From Halarcobacter ebronensis (lineage in GTDB: Bacteria > Campylobacterota > Campylobacteria > Campylobacterales > Arcobacteraceae), in NCBI RefSeq assembly GCF_013201825.1, contig NZ_CP053836.1:620001-684000 (forward strand): DNA of 64,000 nucleotides, written 5' to 3'. Shown here piece by piece: positions 36,597 through 45,978 of this stretch. Each line of letters starts with the position of its first letter. Position 1 is the stretch's first letter. A program made the position numbers and the translations under genes. Below the pieces are notes generated by a model that made no database searches, was not told the origin of the DNA, and saw nothing but the letters and a program-made list of their open reading frames with translations.

Positions 36597-38858
36597 ATGT
36601 TTAACTTTAAATCTTTAAGTTCCAAATTCCTAGCTTATACTATCTCATTATTATTTGTTGTATTTTTAGTAGTTATAGTAATTTTATCAAATATTATTTC
36701 TAACTATGCAAATGAAAATGCTAAAGCAGATTTTAAAAATAGTGCAAACAATATTGCTATGGCATATTCTGTTTTGGACCATAATTTAGAATCTACTATG
36801 AGTAGTCTACTTGGAGTTATGAAAGCTGAGTTCAAAGATGAATTCATCTTAAAAAAAGACAAAATAGAAAAAGTTGGAGATATTGATGCTCCTGCTTTTT
36901 ATAATGGAGAGACACTTCTAAATAATGATTTTAAAGATATTGATAACTACACTAATAAAAGTGGTGCAGTTGCCACAATATTTGCAAGATTGGGAGATGA
37001 TTTTGTAAGAGTAACAACTTCATTAAAAAAAGAGGATGGTTCAAGGGCATTTGGTACAATGCTTGGGAAAAAATCACCTGCCTTACAATCAATGTTAGAG
37101 GGAAAAACCTTTGATGGAAAAGTAAAACTGTTTGGTAAAGATTATGTTGTTATTTATGAACCAATTAAAAAAGGAAATGATGTAATTGGTATTATATTTA
37201 TAGGTTATGAGTTTGGTAAAGTCTTAGACTCTTTAAAGGATGAGATAAAAAAAGTCAAAGTAGGGGAAACTGGTTATGCTTTTATGATGAGCAATAAAGG
37301 TGAACTTCTAATCCATCCTAATTTAGAAGGGCAAAATCTTTATGAAACAAAAGATGACCGAGGTAATTTTATATTCCAAAATATGATAAAAGGGAAAGAT
37401 GGATTTGAAGAGTATACCTTTAAAGGCGATGACAAGTTAGCTTATGTAAAACATCTTAAATCTTTTGGTTCAATCCTTGTTGCAACAGATTCCCTAGATA
37501 GTGTTTATGCCTTTAGTACAAAAATAACAACAATCATAATAATCTCTTTACTTGTTACTTTAATAATTATTGCTTTGATTTTATATTTTTTATCATCTTC
37601 TATTGTAATAAAACCACTAAAAAAGCTAAGTTTGGGTATTGATGGTTTTTTTGCTTTTTTAAATAAAGAGAGTTCAAAAACAGAATTATTACAATTAGAA
37701 GGGGAAGATGAATTTGCCCAAATGGCTAAAGAGGTAGATAAAAATATAATAAAAATCAAAAATAATCTTGAACAAGATGCTTCACTTATTCAAGAGGTAA
37801 AAAATGTTGTAAATAGCGTAAAAAATGGAAGTTTTAAACAAAGGGTACTAAAAGAGGTAAAACATAATGAAAGCCTTGAAGAACTTAAAAAAATATTTAA
37901 TGAGATGTTAGATGTTACAAGTAAGAATATCTGTGATGATGTAAATCAATTAAAAGAGGTGTTATTAAAATATAGAGGGCTTGATTTTACAGCTAGAGTT
38001 AAAAATGATACAGGATTAGTTGCACAAGGGTTAAATGAACTTGCAGAGATTATTAACAAAATGCTAGTTGAAAACAAATCTGTTGGACTTAAACTTGATG
38101 AAAGTTCAAAAAATCTTTTATCAAATGTTGAAAAACTAAATAACTCTACAAATTCAGCAGCAGCATCTTTGGAGGAAACTTCGGCAGCCCTAGAGGAGAT
38201 AACAGGAAATATTAGACAAAACTCAAATAATATAACTAAAATGTCATCTCTTTCTCAAGGTGTTTTAAGTTCTGCAAAAGATGGAGAGAGATTAGCTAGT
38301 GAGACAACAAGTTCAATGGATGAGATAAATGATAAAGTAAATGCTATTACTGAGGCAATTAGTATTATTGATCAAATTGCTTTTCAAACAAATATTCTTT
38401 CATTAAATGCAGCAGTTGAAGCAGCAACAGCTGGAGAAGCTGGGAAAGGTTTTGCCGTAGTTGCTCAGGAGGTTAGAAATCTAGCTGCAAGAAGTGCAGA
38501 AGCAGCTAAAGAGATAAAAGACTTAGTTGAAGATGCAAACTTAAAAGCAAATGATGGAAAAGGTATTGCAGCTAAAATGATTGAAGGATATACTCAATTA
38601 AATGAAAATATTTCTCATACAATTGAACTTATCTCTGATATTGAAATGGCTTCAAAAGAGCAACTTCAAGGAATTGAACAGATCAATGATGCAATTAATA
38701 GTTTGGATAAACAAACACAAGAGAATGCTTCAGTTGCAAATATAACAAAATCTATAGCTGAAAATACAGATAAAATTGCAATAGCAGTTTTAGATAACGC
38801 AAACTCAAAAGAGTTTATTGGAAAAGATGACGTTAAAAGTGACACAATACAGATATAA
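36597..38858 (+). CDS. Methyl-accepting chemotaxis protein with Cache_3-Cache_2 sensor
   Basis: I chose the ATG at 36597 with AAAGGG upstream; the TTG at 36591 overlaps that site. The 753-residue product has a membrane segment at about 11-34 and a periplasmic Cache_3-Cache_2 type region ([52 protein letters not shown]). A second membrane segment lies at about 307-332, then a linker and the MCP signalling domain with its tip near 592-632. The tip sequence equals that of the receptor at 4815-6992. It is encoded alone, with a 13-bp terminator at its end. The ligand is unknown. Confidence 0.92.
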   Translation: MFNFKSLSSKFLAYTISLLFVVFLVVIVILSNIISNYANENAKADFKNSANNIAMAYSVLDHNLESTMSSLLGVMKAEFKDEFILKKDKIEKVGDIDAPAFYNGETLLNNDFKDIDNYTNKSGAVATIFARLGDDFVRVTTSLKKEDGSRAFGTMLGKKSPALQSMLEGKTFDGKVKLFGKDYVVIYEPIKKGNDVIGIIFIGYEFGKVLDSLKDEIKKVKVGETGYAFMMSNKGELLIHPNLEGQNLYETKDDRGNFIFQNMIKGKDGFEEYTFKGDDKLAYVKHLKSFGSILVATDSLDSVYAFSTKITTIIIISLLVTLIIIALILYFLSSSIVIKPLKKLSLGIDGFFAFLNKESSKTELLQLEGEDEFAQMAKEVDKNIIKIKNNLEQDASLIQEVKNVVNSVKNGSFKQRVLKEVKHNESLEELKKIFNEMLDVTSKNICDDVNQLKEVLLKYRGLDFTARVKNDTGLVAQGLNELAEIINKMLVENKSVGLKLDESSKNLLSNVEKLNNSTNSAAASLEETSAALEEITGNIRQNSNNITKMSSLSQGVLSSAKDGERLASETTSSMDEINDKVNAITEAISIIDQIAFQTNILSLNAAVEAATAGEAGKGFAVVAQEVRNLAARSAEAAKEIKDLVEDANLKANDGKGIAAKMIEGYTQLNENISHTIELISDIEMASKEQLQGIEQINDAINSLDKQTQENASVANITKSIAENTDKIAIAVLDNANSKEFIGKDDVKSDTIQI

Positions 38859-38877
38859 GCGAAACGCTTATATCTGT
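38849..38877. terminator. 13-bp hairpin between convergent genes
   Basis: ACAGATATAAGCG (38849-38861) pairs perfectly with CGCTTATATCTGT (38865-38877) around AAA. It overlaps the chemoreceptor stop codon and precedes the convergent diguanylate cyclase end. A short T-rich stretch (TTAAGTTTTAA) follows. It likely terminates both genes. Confidence 0.75.
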
Positions 38878-38883
38878 TAAGTT

Positions 38884-40740
38884 TTAATAATCTGCTTTAT
38901 CCCCATTTTTTAGGATATCTTTTCTAAATCTAATCACTTTATTTCTACCAGTCTCTTTTGCTTCATAAAGTGAAAGGTCAGCATATTTAATACATTTCCA
39001 GAACTGGTCAGTATCTTTTGGATAGAAAGCATAACCAATACTTACAGTTTTACTGAATGTTTCATTATTAAATTTGAATATGATTTTTTCAAACTCTTGG
39101 TTCATTTTAAGGGCTAACTCTTTTGCACTCTCTTCAGTTGGATTTCTCATTATTATTAAGAACTCTTCCCCTCCAAATCTAACAATAACATCACTATCAG
39201 AAACATTTTTCTTCATTGTTTGCGCAAGTTTTTGTAAGATTGCATCTCCTGCATCATGCCCATAAGTGTCATTTACCATTTTAAAGTAGTCAACATCTAA
39301 GAACATAACTGCATAAGTAACATTTTGGATTAACTCTTTAGGGATTGTTTTATCAACAAATTCATCTAAATATTTTCTATTATAAAGACCTGTTAACCCA
39401 TCTTTTAGATTTCTCTCTTTTAGAACATCCATTAAAATTTTACTCTCTAAAATTGGTTTAGTCTCTTCAAGATATTTTTTGATAATACCTATTTGGTATT
39501 TGTTATTGTCAACACAAGCTTTCCCATTACATAAAATATGAATTGTAATAGATTTTTGGTCATTTATTGTAAAAGGAATACATGTATAATCAGATTGATT
39601 ATCACAAGTTGCAAATCTACAAACTTCTGGGAATGCTTCTGAAGCAACAATATTTTTTGTTCTTTCAGCTCTGCATAATTCTTTTATCTCTTTTCTAATA
39701 TTACAAGATGGTAAAATACTATTATTTGGAGCATAAATAACAGTTCTCTCATCTTTTATTAAATCATTTTCAAAAATAAAGAAGGTTTCAATTTTCAGTT
39801 TATCTTTTAAAACTTGAATTAATCTGTAGTAGATATCATCTTTTGATAAATCAGTTTCAATAGTTTTTTTATAGTTGTAAATCTCTGAAATATCCTCAAT
39901 AATCTCTTTTGCAGTAAGAAGTTTGTCATTATTTACATTTGAAGCTCTATTATGTACAAATGACGTTAGATTTTTTTCAATACCAGTTAAAACCGTTTCT
40001 AATTTTTCTATGATTTCATTTAACCACATAAAGGCTTCTTTATCCTCTTTTAGAGAACCTTTTTTTGCTCTAATTGAATAATTACCTTCATGTACTTGTT
40101 TTAATACATCGGTTATATAATCAAATGAAGTTGTATATGGTTTGATTTTTCTACTAATAAAAATAAGAATAAAGATTAAGAATATAACAACAGTTGCAAT
40201 TATATTAAGTAGTATTTTAATACTTGACATTCTATCTGCTTCAATATCAAATTTTATTGATATTGCCCCTAAAACTTCTCCCTCTTTTGCATTATGGCAA
40301 CTTAAACAATTTGGTTTATCCAAAGATGAAGCTGTATATGGAATAGTTATTCTTAATGTTGCTCTTTCAATTGATTCATTAATTACAACTTTCTCTTTCC
40401 CACCTTTTAAAACTTCTTCATCTATTTCATCTCTTGGGATTTCATTATTTGTTTTTGTACCAAATTGTTCAGAGATTTTAGGCGATCTTACAACCCATAG
40501 TTCATTTAGTTCTCTAAGTCTCTCTAAACTATCTAAAAAAACATCCCTTTGATTCATATTTCCATTTACCATATGGGAGGTTAAAGCATTTTTTACAATA
40601 TCAGCTGTTAAGTAAGCTCTCTTTTTAGCACTCTCATATCCACTCTCCCTTGAGCCGATAGCTACTAATGCAACAATAATAAGAGTTAACAAAGTAACCA
40701 TTGAAAATATAATCAAAGTTATCTTTTTATTAGAATTCAT
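38884..40740 (-). CDS. Diguanylate cyclase with periplasmic c-haem sensor domain
   Basis: The 618-residue product has a membrane segment at about 7-29 and a periplasmic region with the c-type haem motif CLSCH at 145-149. A second membrane segment lies at about 176-196, then a HAMP-like linker, a middle region of about 200 residues with several cysteines, and a C-terminal GGDEF domain. The catalytic site is GGEEF near 523 (VRFGGEEFLIIM), preceded by LDVDYFKMVNDTYGHDAGD. The usual inhibitory RxxD site is absent (SDSD). It makes c-di-GMP in response to a redox or gas cue, by inference. AAAGGTCAAAT precedes the ATG. Confidence 0.88.
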   Translation of the reverse strand: MNSNKKITLIIFSMVTLLTLIIVALVAIGSRESGYESAKKRAYLTADIVKNALTSHMVNGNMNQRDVFLDSLERLRELNELWVVRSPKISEQFGTKTNNEIPRDEIDEEVLKGGKEKVVINESIERATLRITIPYTASSLDKPNCLSCHNAKEGEVLGAISIKFDIEADRMSSIKILLNIIATVVIFLIFILIFISRKIKPYTTSFDYITDVLKQVHEGNYSIRAKKGSLKEDKEAFMWLNEIIEKLETVLTGIEKNLTSFVHNRASNVNNDKLLTAKEIIEDISEIYNYKKTIETDLSKDDIYYRLIQVLKDKLKIETFFIFENDLIKDERTVIYAPNNSILPSCNIRKEIKELCRAERTKNIVASEAFPEVCRFATCDNQSDYTCIPFTINDQKSITIHILCNGKACVDNNKYQIGIIKKYLEETKPILESKILMDVLKERNLKDGLTGLYNRKYLDEFVDKTIPKELIQNVTYAVMFLDVDYFKMVNDTYGHDAGDAILQKLAQTMKKNVSDSDVIVRFGGEEFLIIMRNPTEESAKELALKMNQEFEKIIFKFNNETFSKTVSIGYAFYPKDTDQFWKCIKYADLSLYEAKETGRNKVIRFRKDILKNGDKADY

Positions 40741-40782
40741 ATTTGACCTTTTGTAAAAATATCTAATGACAACGGTTATGTG

Positions 40783-41490
40783 TTATAAGATTTTGAAAGC
40801 CTCTTCTAAATCCAAAGTTCCTTCATAAAATGCTTTTCCAACAATAACACCAGCCACATTTCCATTTGCTTTGCAGTTTGATATATCTGTTAGATCTTTT
40901 ACTCCTCCACTTGCAATAGTATCAACACCACTTGCTATTGCAATAGATTCTGTAAATTCAACATTTACACCACAAAGCATACCATCTTTTGATATATCAG
41001 TACAGATAATAGCTTCAACTCCCGCATTGGCAAACTCTTTTGCTAAATCTGTTGCTTTCATAGAACTAACCTCTGCCCAGCCTTCAACAGCTACCATACC
41101 ATTCATTGCGTCAATGCCAACAGCAATAGGGTATTTAGAAGCCATATCCTTTACAAACTGAGGATTCTTTACAGCAATTGAACCTAGAATTAATCTATCA
41201 ACTCCAAGCTCAACATACATCTTAATAGTCTCTTCATCTCTTATACCACCACCTAGCTCAATTTTCAGATTACAATTCTCTCTAATCTTTCTAATTTGTT
41301 CTAGATTTGCTGGTTTCCCTGCAAAAGCTCCATTCAAATCAACAATATGAACCCATTTGCTTCCTAGCTCTTCAAACCTTTTCGCAACAATCCAAGGCTC
41401 ATCTGAATAAATTTTTGCACTATCCATTAAACCTTTACTAAGTCTAACAGCTTTTCCATCTTTCAAATCTATTGCAGGTAGTATATCCAT
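40783..41490 (-). CDS. hisA: Phosphoribosylformimino-5-aminoimidazole carboxamide ribotide isomerase
   Basis: The 235-residue product is HisA, a TIM barrel with the catalytic D8 ([14 protein letters not shown]), the phosphate loop [24 protein letters not shown] (second catalytic aspartate) and IASGGVKDL. It catalyses the fourth step of histidine synthesis. AGAGAGAAGA lies before the ATG. hisH is 5.8 kb away on the same strand with signalling genes between them, so the his genes are split here. Confidence 0.96.
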   Translation of the reverse strand: MDILPAIDLKDGKAVRLSKGLMDSAKIYSDEPWIVAKRFEELGSKWVHIVDLNGAFAGKPANLEQIRKIRENCNLKIELGGGIRDEETIKMYVELGVDRLILGSIAVKNPQFVKDMASKYPIAVGIDAMNGMVAVEGWAEVSSMKATDLAKEFANAGVEAIICTDISKDGMLCGVNVEFTESIAIASGVDTIASGGVKDLTDISNCKANGNVAGVIVGKAFYEGTLDLEEAFKIL

Positions 41491-41519
41491 TCTTCTCTCT
41501 TTAAAATTTTGTAATCAAG

Positions 41520-41525
41520 ATTATA
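41520..41525 (-). promoter_or_regulatory. Putative -10 element of hisA
   Basis: On the minus strand TATAAT (complement of 41520-41525) lies about 30 bases upstream of the hisA ATG. No good -35 box is seen at the expected distance. Confidence 0.4.
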
Positions 41526-41657
41526 TAAAGTTATTCCAGTGAATTGGCTAAAATTACTTCAAAAAATCATATTTTCAACACAAAATTATTATTCAGAAAA
41601 AAAAATATTAATTATGATAATATTATGGACACTAATATAAGCATAAAGAGTATTTTA

Positions 41658-42536
41658 ATGAAAAAAAGCTTAATAATAATATTTTTTTTTACTTGCCTTT
41701 TTGGAGAACAAAAGTACAACTATATTGGTAATGCTGGATTTATAACAGGTGGAAATCTTCTCTCTATCTTTAAAGAGGGAAGAGTAGCACTAAAAACCTG
41801 GGTGGAAGAGTTAATAAAAGAGGATAATGGAAAAGTTATAGTTAATTTTTATGAAGAAAATGGGACTATGTATGAAGACTTAAAAAGAAAAAAACTTGAT
41901 ATGATTGTAGTTGATGCTCCATTTTTTTTTAAGAATAGAGAAGATATCTACAAAAATGCAAAAGATTTTTGGAGTTTAGATATTGGAAAAGAAAAATATA
42001 GCACCTACTATTTAATAGGCAATAAACAAAAAAATTTAAAAGGGTTTAAAAATCTAAATAATAAAACTTTAGTTATGCGGAAAAATGATGATTTAGGAAC
42101 AATCTGGCTTGACAAAAACTCTTATGAAAAAAATAAAAAAGGTGCAAATAAGCTTTTAAAAAATATATATTATGAATCAAAAGAGAGCAGTGTTATCCTA
42201 AGAGTTTTTTTTGGCAAAAGTGATTATGCAGTGGTTAAAAAAAGTGTTTGGGATACTATGTTTGAATTAAATCCTTCAATTAAAAATAAAGTTGAAATTA
42301 TTGAAAAATCAAAAGTAGGGCAAATCGATTCTATTGGTTTTTTTTCCAAAGATTGTGACCCAAAAATTGTTGATGCCGTTTTTAGAATAAAAGAGAATAT
42401 AAACAATAATAAAGATTTTAAAAAAATATCTAAAATGTTAAATTACACTACTATTTACAGAATAACAGAGGATGATTATAAGGATTTGATTATCTATTAT
42501 AATAATTATTATGCTTTAAAGGAAAAATATAATTGA
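41658..42536 (+). CDS. PhnD-like periplasmic binding protein
   Basis: I chose the ATG at 41658 because it starts a clear signal peptide (MKKSLIIIFFFTCLFG) and has AAAGAG upstream; an upstream in-frame ATG lacks both. The mature protein, about 275 residues, resembles the phosphate/phosphonate-binding (PhnD) solute-binding fold (GNLLSIFKEGRVALKTWVEEL, LDMIVVDAPFFF, GKSDYAVVKKSVWD). No ABC permease or ATPase is nearby. It is directly followed by a sensor kinase overlapping by 4 bases, so it probably serves as the ligand-binding part of that sensor. T9 runs at 41692-41700 and 41932-41940 fall inside the gene. Confidence 0.75.
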   Translation: MKKSLIIIFFFTCLFGEQKYNYIGNAGFITGGNLLSIFKEGRVALKTWVEELIKEDNGKVIVNFYEENGTMYEDLKRKKLDMIVVDAPFFFKNREDIYKNAKDFWSLDIGKEKYSTYYLIGNKQKNLKGFKNLNNKTLVMRKNDDLGTIWLDKNSYEKNKKGANKLLKNIYYESKESSVILRVFFGKSDYAVVKKSVWDTMFELNPSIKNKVEIIEKSKVGQIDSIGFFSKDCDPKIVDAVFRIKENINNNKDFKKISKMLNYTTIYRITEDDYKDLIIYYNNYYALKEKYN

Positions 42537-44071
42537 AATTAGATCTTTTTGCTAAAATTTTTATTATTGTTTTTATTTTCTTATCATCAATTTTAGGTGT
42601 TTTTATCTATCAATTAAAGGTTTCACAAAATACATTTTTGATTAAGAATTTAGAAAATAAAGCAAAAAGTTTTGGAGAGATATTAACCCTTCTAAATTCA
42701 AATAATATTATTGAAGAGGATGAGGTAAAAATTTTTGAATCACTTTTTGGTTTTGTAAGTACAAACAGTGATGTAATGTCAGTTTTTTTACAAAAAAAAG
42801 ATGGGAATAGTTTTCTAATAAAAAAAGAGAGTTGGAAAGTAATCAATGATACTTTTGAAAATAAAAGTTTTTTTACAGGTATTGTAAAATCTGAACTCTC
42901 TAATTTACAAGTTTACAGATATGTTTATTCAGTTGAACTAACAGGAATAAAATGGGCAGATTTGATTTTTGAGTTATCCCTTGATGAATATAATCTTCAA
43001 TTAAAAGAGATAAATCAACAAATTTTAAATCTGATTGTTGTTATGTTTTTGGGTATATTTTTTATCTCGTTTCTATTAGCTAAAGTTGTCTCAAAACCAA
43101 TTATTAAACTAAGTCATACTTCAAAACTGGTATCTCAAGGTGATCTTTCTCAAAGGGTAAAAATAGATAGTAAAGATGAAATAGGAGAGCTTGCAAAAAG
43201 TTTTAATGAGATGATCTCCTCTTTGGAACTTTCCCAAAAGCGATTAACAAATTATAAAATTGATTTGGAAAATAAAGTGGAAGAGAGAACCAAAGAGTTA
43301 AAAGAGTTAAATGATAATTTAGAAGATAGGGTTATAGCTGAAATAAAAAAAAGAGAAGAACAGCAACAATTATTGATACAACAATCAAAACTAGCAGCAA
43401 TGGGTGAGATGATAGGAAATATTGCCCACCAATGGAGACAGCCTTTAAATGCACTAAGTTTAGTTGTTCAAAATCTAAAATTTTCATTTGACTTGGGTGA
43501 AGTTGATGATAAACAGATGAATAAATCTATCCAAAAGATAAATCTTTTGACAAAAAATATGTCAAAAACCATTGATGATTTTAGGAATTTTTTTAAACCA
43601 AATAAAGAAAAACTAAAATTTAATATTTATGAATCTGTAAATAATGCATTACATCTAGTGGATGCCTCTTTTGAAAACCACAATATAGTAGTTGAAAAAA
43701 TCATTGATGAAAATATAAATGTTTTTGGTTATCCAAATGAATTTTTACAATCTTTGTTAAACCTATTAAATAATTCAAAAGATGCCTTTATAGAGAATAA
43801 AATCAATAATGGTAAAATTGTTATTGAAACAAAAAATGATTTTAAACATGTTTATATCTATATAAAAGACAATGCAGGTGGAATTGCTAAGGAGATAGAA
43901 AATAAAATATTTGAACCATACTTTACAACTAAAAGTGAAAGTAAAGGGACAGGAATAGGGCTTTATATGGCAAAAACAATAATTGAACAAAATATGGATG
44001 GGAGTCTTACTAATATAAATAGTGATAATGAAGCTATATTTATAATCAAACTTCCTATTTATAAGGATTAA
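42533..44071 (+). CDS. Membrane sensor histidine kinase
   Basis: The 512-residue product (TTG start, AAAGGA upstream) has a membrane segment at about 6-26, a periplasmic loop of about 135 residues, and a second segment near 163-184. A HAMP domain (SKPIIKLSHTSKLVSQGDLSQRV) and coiled coil follow. The dimerisation helix has the phospho-acceptor H299 in NIAHQWRQPLNA, the form common in Campylobacterota kinases. The HATPase domain has LNLLNNSKDAF (N box), IKDNAGGI, IFEPYFTTK and GTGIGLYMAKTII. It overlaps the binding-protein gene by 4 bases and precedes a response regulator by 1 base. Confidence 0.92.
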   Translation: MKLDLFAKIFIIVFIFLSSILGVFIYQLKVSQNTFLIKNLENKAKSFGEILTLLNSNNIIEEDEVKIFESLFGFVSTNSDVMSVFLQKKDGNSFLIKKESWKVINDTFENKSFFTGIVKSELSNLQVYRYVYSVELTGIKWADLIFELSLDEYNLQLKEINQQILNLIVVMFLGIFFISFLLAKVVSKPIIKLSHTSKLVSQGDLSQRVKIDSKDEIGELAKSFNEMISSLELSQKRLTNYKIDLENKVEERTKELKELNDNLEDRVIAEIKKREEQQQLLIQQSKLAAMGEMIGNIAHQWRQPLNALSLVVQNLKFSFDLGEVDDKQMNKSIQKINLLTKNMSKTIDDFRNFFKPNKEKLKFNIYESVNNALHLVDASFENHNIVVEKIIDENINVFGYPNEFLQSLLNLLNNSKDAFIENKINNGKIVIETKNDFKHVYIYIKDNAGGIAKEIENKIFEPYFTTKSESKGTGIGLYMAKTIIEQNMDGSLTNINSDNEAIFIIKLPIYKD

Positions 44072-44072
44072 A

Positions 44073-45893
44073 ATGAAAAACAATGAAGAATTTTTATCAA
44101 ATCTAAAAAGTATCACCCTTTTAATAGTTGAGGATACAAAAGAGATAAGAGAAGAGTTAGCATTTTTTTTAGAATCAAAAGTCAAAATTTTATATGCTGC
44201 ACAAAATGGGAAAGAGGGATTAGAACTTTATAAAAAATATAAACCAGATATTGTAATAAGCGATATTAGAATGCCACAACTTGATGGAATAAAGATGTGT
44301 AAAGAGATTAAAAGCTACAACAAAGATGCAAAAATTATCCTTACAACTGCCTATAATGAATCAAACTATTTTTTGGAAGCTATTAAAATACATATAAATG
44401 ATTATCTTATAAAACCTATTGATCTAAATGAACTTTTTGATATTTTATGTGAGCTATCAAAGGGGATTATTTTAGAAAAATTCAACTATGAAGTTTTAAA
44501 TACTTTACAACAATATAAAGATATTGTTGATGAACGTTCAATTGTTTCAAAAACTGATATAAATGGAATTATAACCTATGTAAATAAACCCTTTGAAGAG
44601 ATTTCAGGGTACAAAAAAGAAGAATTAATAGGTAAACCCCATAGTATAATTAGACATAAAACAATGAAAAGTGAAACTTTTAAAGATATGTGGGAAACAA
44701 TTTTATCTAAAAAAAGTTGGCATGGAGTAGTCAAAAATAGGAAAAAAAATGGAAGCTATTATATTGTTGATAGTATTATAAAACCAATTTTAGATGTAAA
44801 TGGAAATATTATTGAATTTATTGCATTAAGAAATGATATCACGGAACTTGAGGAATCAAAAGAGTTTTTTAAATATCAAAATGAAAAAAATATTTCCAAT
44901 TTAAAAGAGAGTATAAGAAAAGAAAAACTCTATAGAGAGGCAGTTGATAAAGCTAATATAATAATTCGTTTATCAAGAGATATGAAATTTTTATATGTCA
45001 ATGAAGCATTTTGTGAAATTAGCGGTTATTCTAAACTTGAATTAATAGGGGAAGCATACGATAAGATAAGAGATAAAAGAATCTCTTATGATGAATATAT
45101 AAAACATGTAGAAGAGGTTAGAGAGTGTTTATATAGGGATGAATTTTATAAAGGGGAGATTACAAACCAAAAAAAAGATGGCTCTTTATTTTTCTGTAAA
45201 TATATGTTATTCCCAATAAAAGATGCAAAAGGTGAGATTTGTGAATATTTAAGTATCAGACATGATATAACAGAGATAAAAAGTCTACATAAAGAGTTGG
45301 AAGATACCCAAAGGGAAATAATATACAAATTGGGTGAGGTTGGTGAAACAAGAAGTAAAGAGACGGGAAATCATGTAAAAAGAGTAGCTGAATATTCTAA
45401 ATTATTAGCAGAAAAAGCAGGCTTAAATAATGAAGAGATTAATACTTTATTTACAGCTTCCCCTATGCATGATATAGGAAAAGTTGGAATCCCAGATACT
45501 ATTTTAAATAAACCTGGAAAATTGGATGCAAAAGAGTGGGTTGTTATGCAAACCCATTCAGAGATTGGTTATAACATTTTAAAAACTTCAACAAGACCTA
45601 TATTAAAAGCAGCTGCAATAATCTCTTATACACACCATGAAAAATGGGATGGTTCAGGATATCCAAGGGGATTAAAAGGTGAAGATATACATATTTTTGG
45701 AAGAATCACTGCAATTGCAGATGTATTTGATGCATTAGGTAGTGACAGATGTTACAAAAAAGCTTGGCCATTGGAAGATATTTTATTGTTAATTACTAAA
45801 GAGAGTGGAAAACATTTTGATCCAAATTTAGTTGAACTTTTTATGACTAATCTTGAAGGATTTTTGGCTATTAGAGATTTATATAAAGATTAG
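44073..45893 (+). CDS. Response regulator with two PAS domains and HD-GYP phosphodiesterase
   Basis: The 606-residue product has a receiver domain (1-125, acceptor D64 in VISDIRMP, lysine in YLIKPID). A first Aer-like PAS domain (about 148-258, with PHSIIRHKTMKSETFKDMWETI) and a second PAS domain (about 290-405) follow. The C-terminal HD-GYP domain has the HD pair H466-D467 in MHDIGK, and the GYP motif lies in GSGYPRGLKG near 529. HD-GYP enzymes hydrolyse c-di-GMP. It directly follows the sensor kinase and is its probable partner. Confidence 0.92.
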   Translation: MKNNEEFLSNLKSITLLIVEDTKEIREELAFFLESKVKILYAAQNGKEGLELYKKYKPDIVISDIRMPQLDGIKMCKEIKSYNKDAKIILTTAYNESNYFLEAIKIHINDYLIKPIDLNELFDILCELSKGIILEKFNYEVLNTLQQYKDIVDERSIVSKTDINGIITYVNKPFEEISGYKKEELIGKPHSIIRHKTMKSETFKDMWETILSKKSWHGVVKNRKKNGSYYIVDSIIKPILDVNGNIIEFIALRNDITELEESKEFFKYQNEKNISNLKESIRKEKLYREAVDKANIIIRLSRDMKFLYVNEAFCEISGYSKLELIGEAYDKIRDKRISYDEYIKHVEEVRECLYRDEFYKGEITNQKKDGSLFFCKYMLFPIKDAKGEICEYLSIRHDITEIKSLHKELEDTQREIIYKLGEVGETRSKETGNHVKRVAEYSKLLAEKAGLNNEEINTLFTASPMHDIGKVGIPDTILNKPGKLDAKEWVVMQTHSEIGYNILKTSTRPILKAAAIISYTHHEKWDGSGYPRGLKGEDIHIFGRITAIADVFDALGSDRCYKKAWPLEDILLLITKESGKHFDPNLVELFMTNLEGFLAIRDLYKD

Positions 45894-45925
45894 AAAACTG
45901 TGGGGATACTTAATTGTTATGATAG

Positions 45926-45931
45926 TATAAT
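45926..45931 (+). promoter_or_regulatory. Putative -10 element of the GGDEF response regulator
   Basis: TATAAT about 48 bases before the ATG at 45979, in the gap after the HD-GYP gene. No strong -35 box is visible, so the gene may have its own weak promoter in addition to read-through. Confidence 0.4.
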
Positions 45932-45978
45932 TAAAATAAAGTGAATTTTTATTTTTTAGTAGATGTTTAAGAGAGAGT

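Noticed and set aside
40142-40552. 136-codon plus-strand frame opposite the haem-motif diguanylate cyclase
   Set aside because: It mirrors the membrane and sensor region of the real gene and has no domain of its own.
43775-44185. 136-codon minus-strand frame across the kinase and HD-GYP regulator junction
   Set aside because: It overlaps two well-supported genes and is composed of Phe, Ile and Lys codons typical of reversed AT-rich coding sequence.
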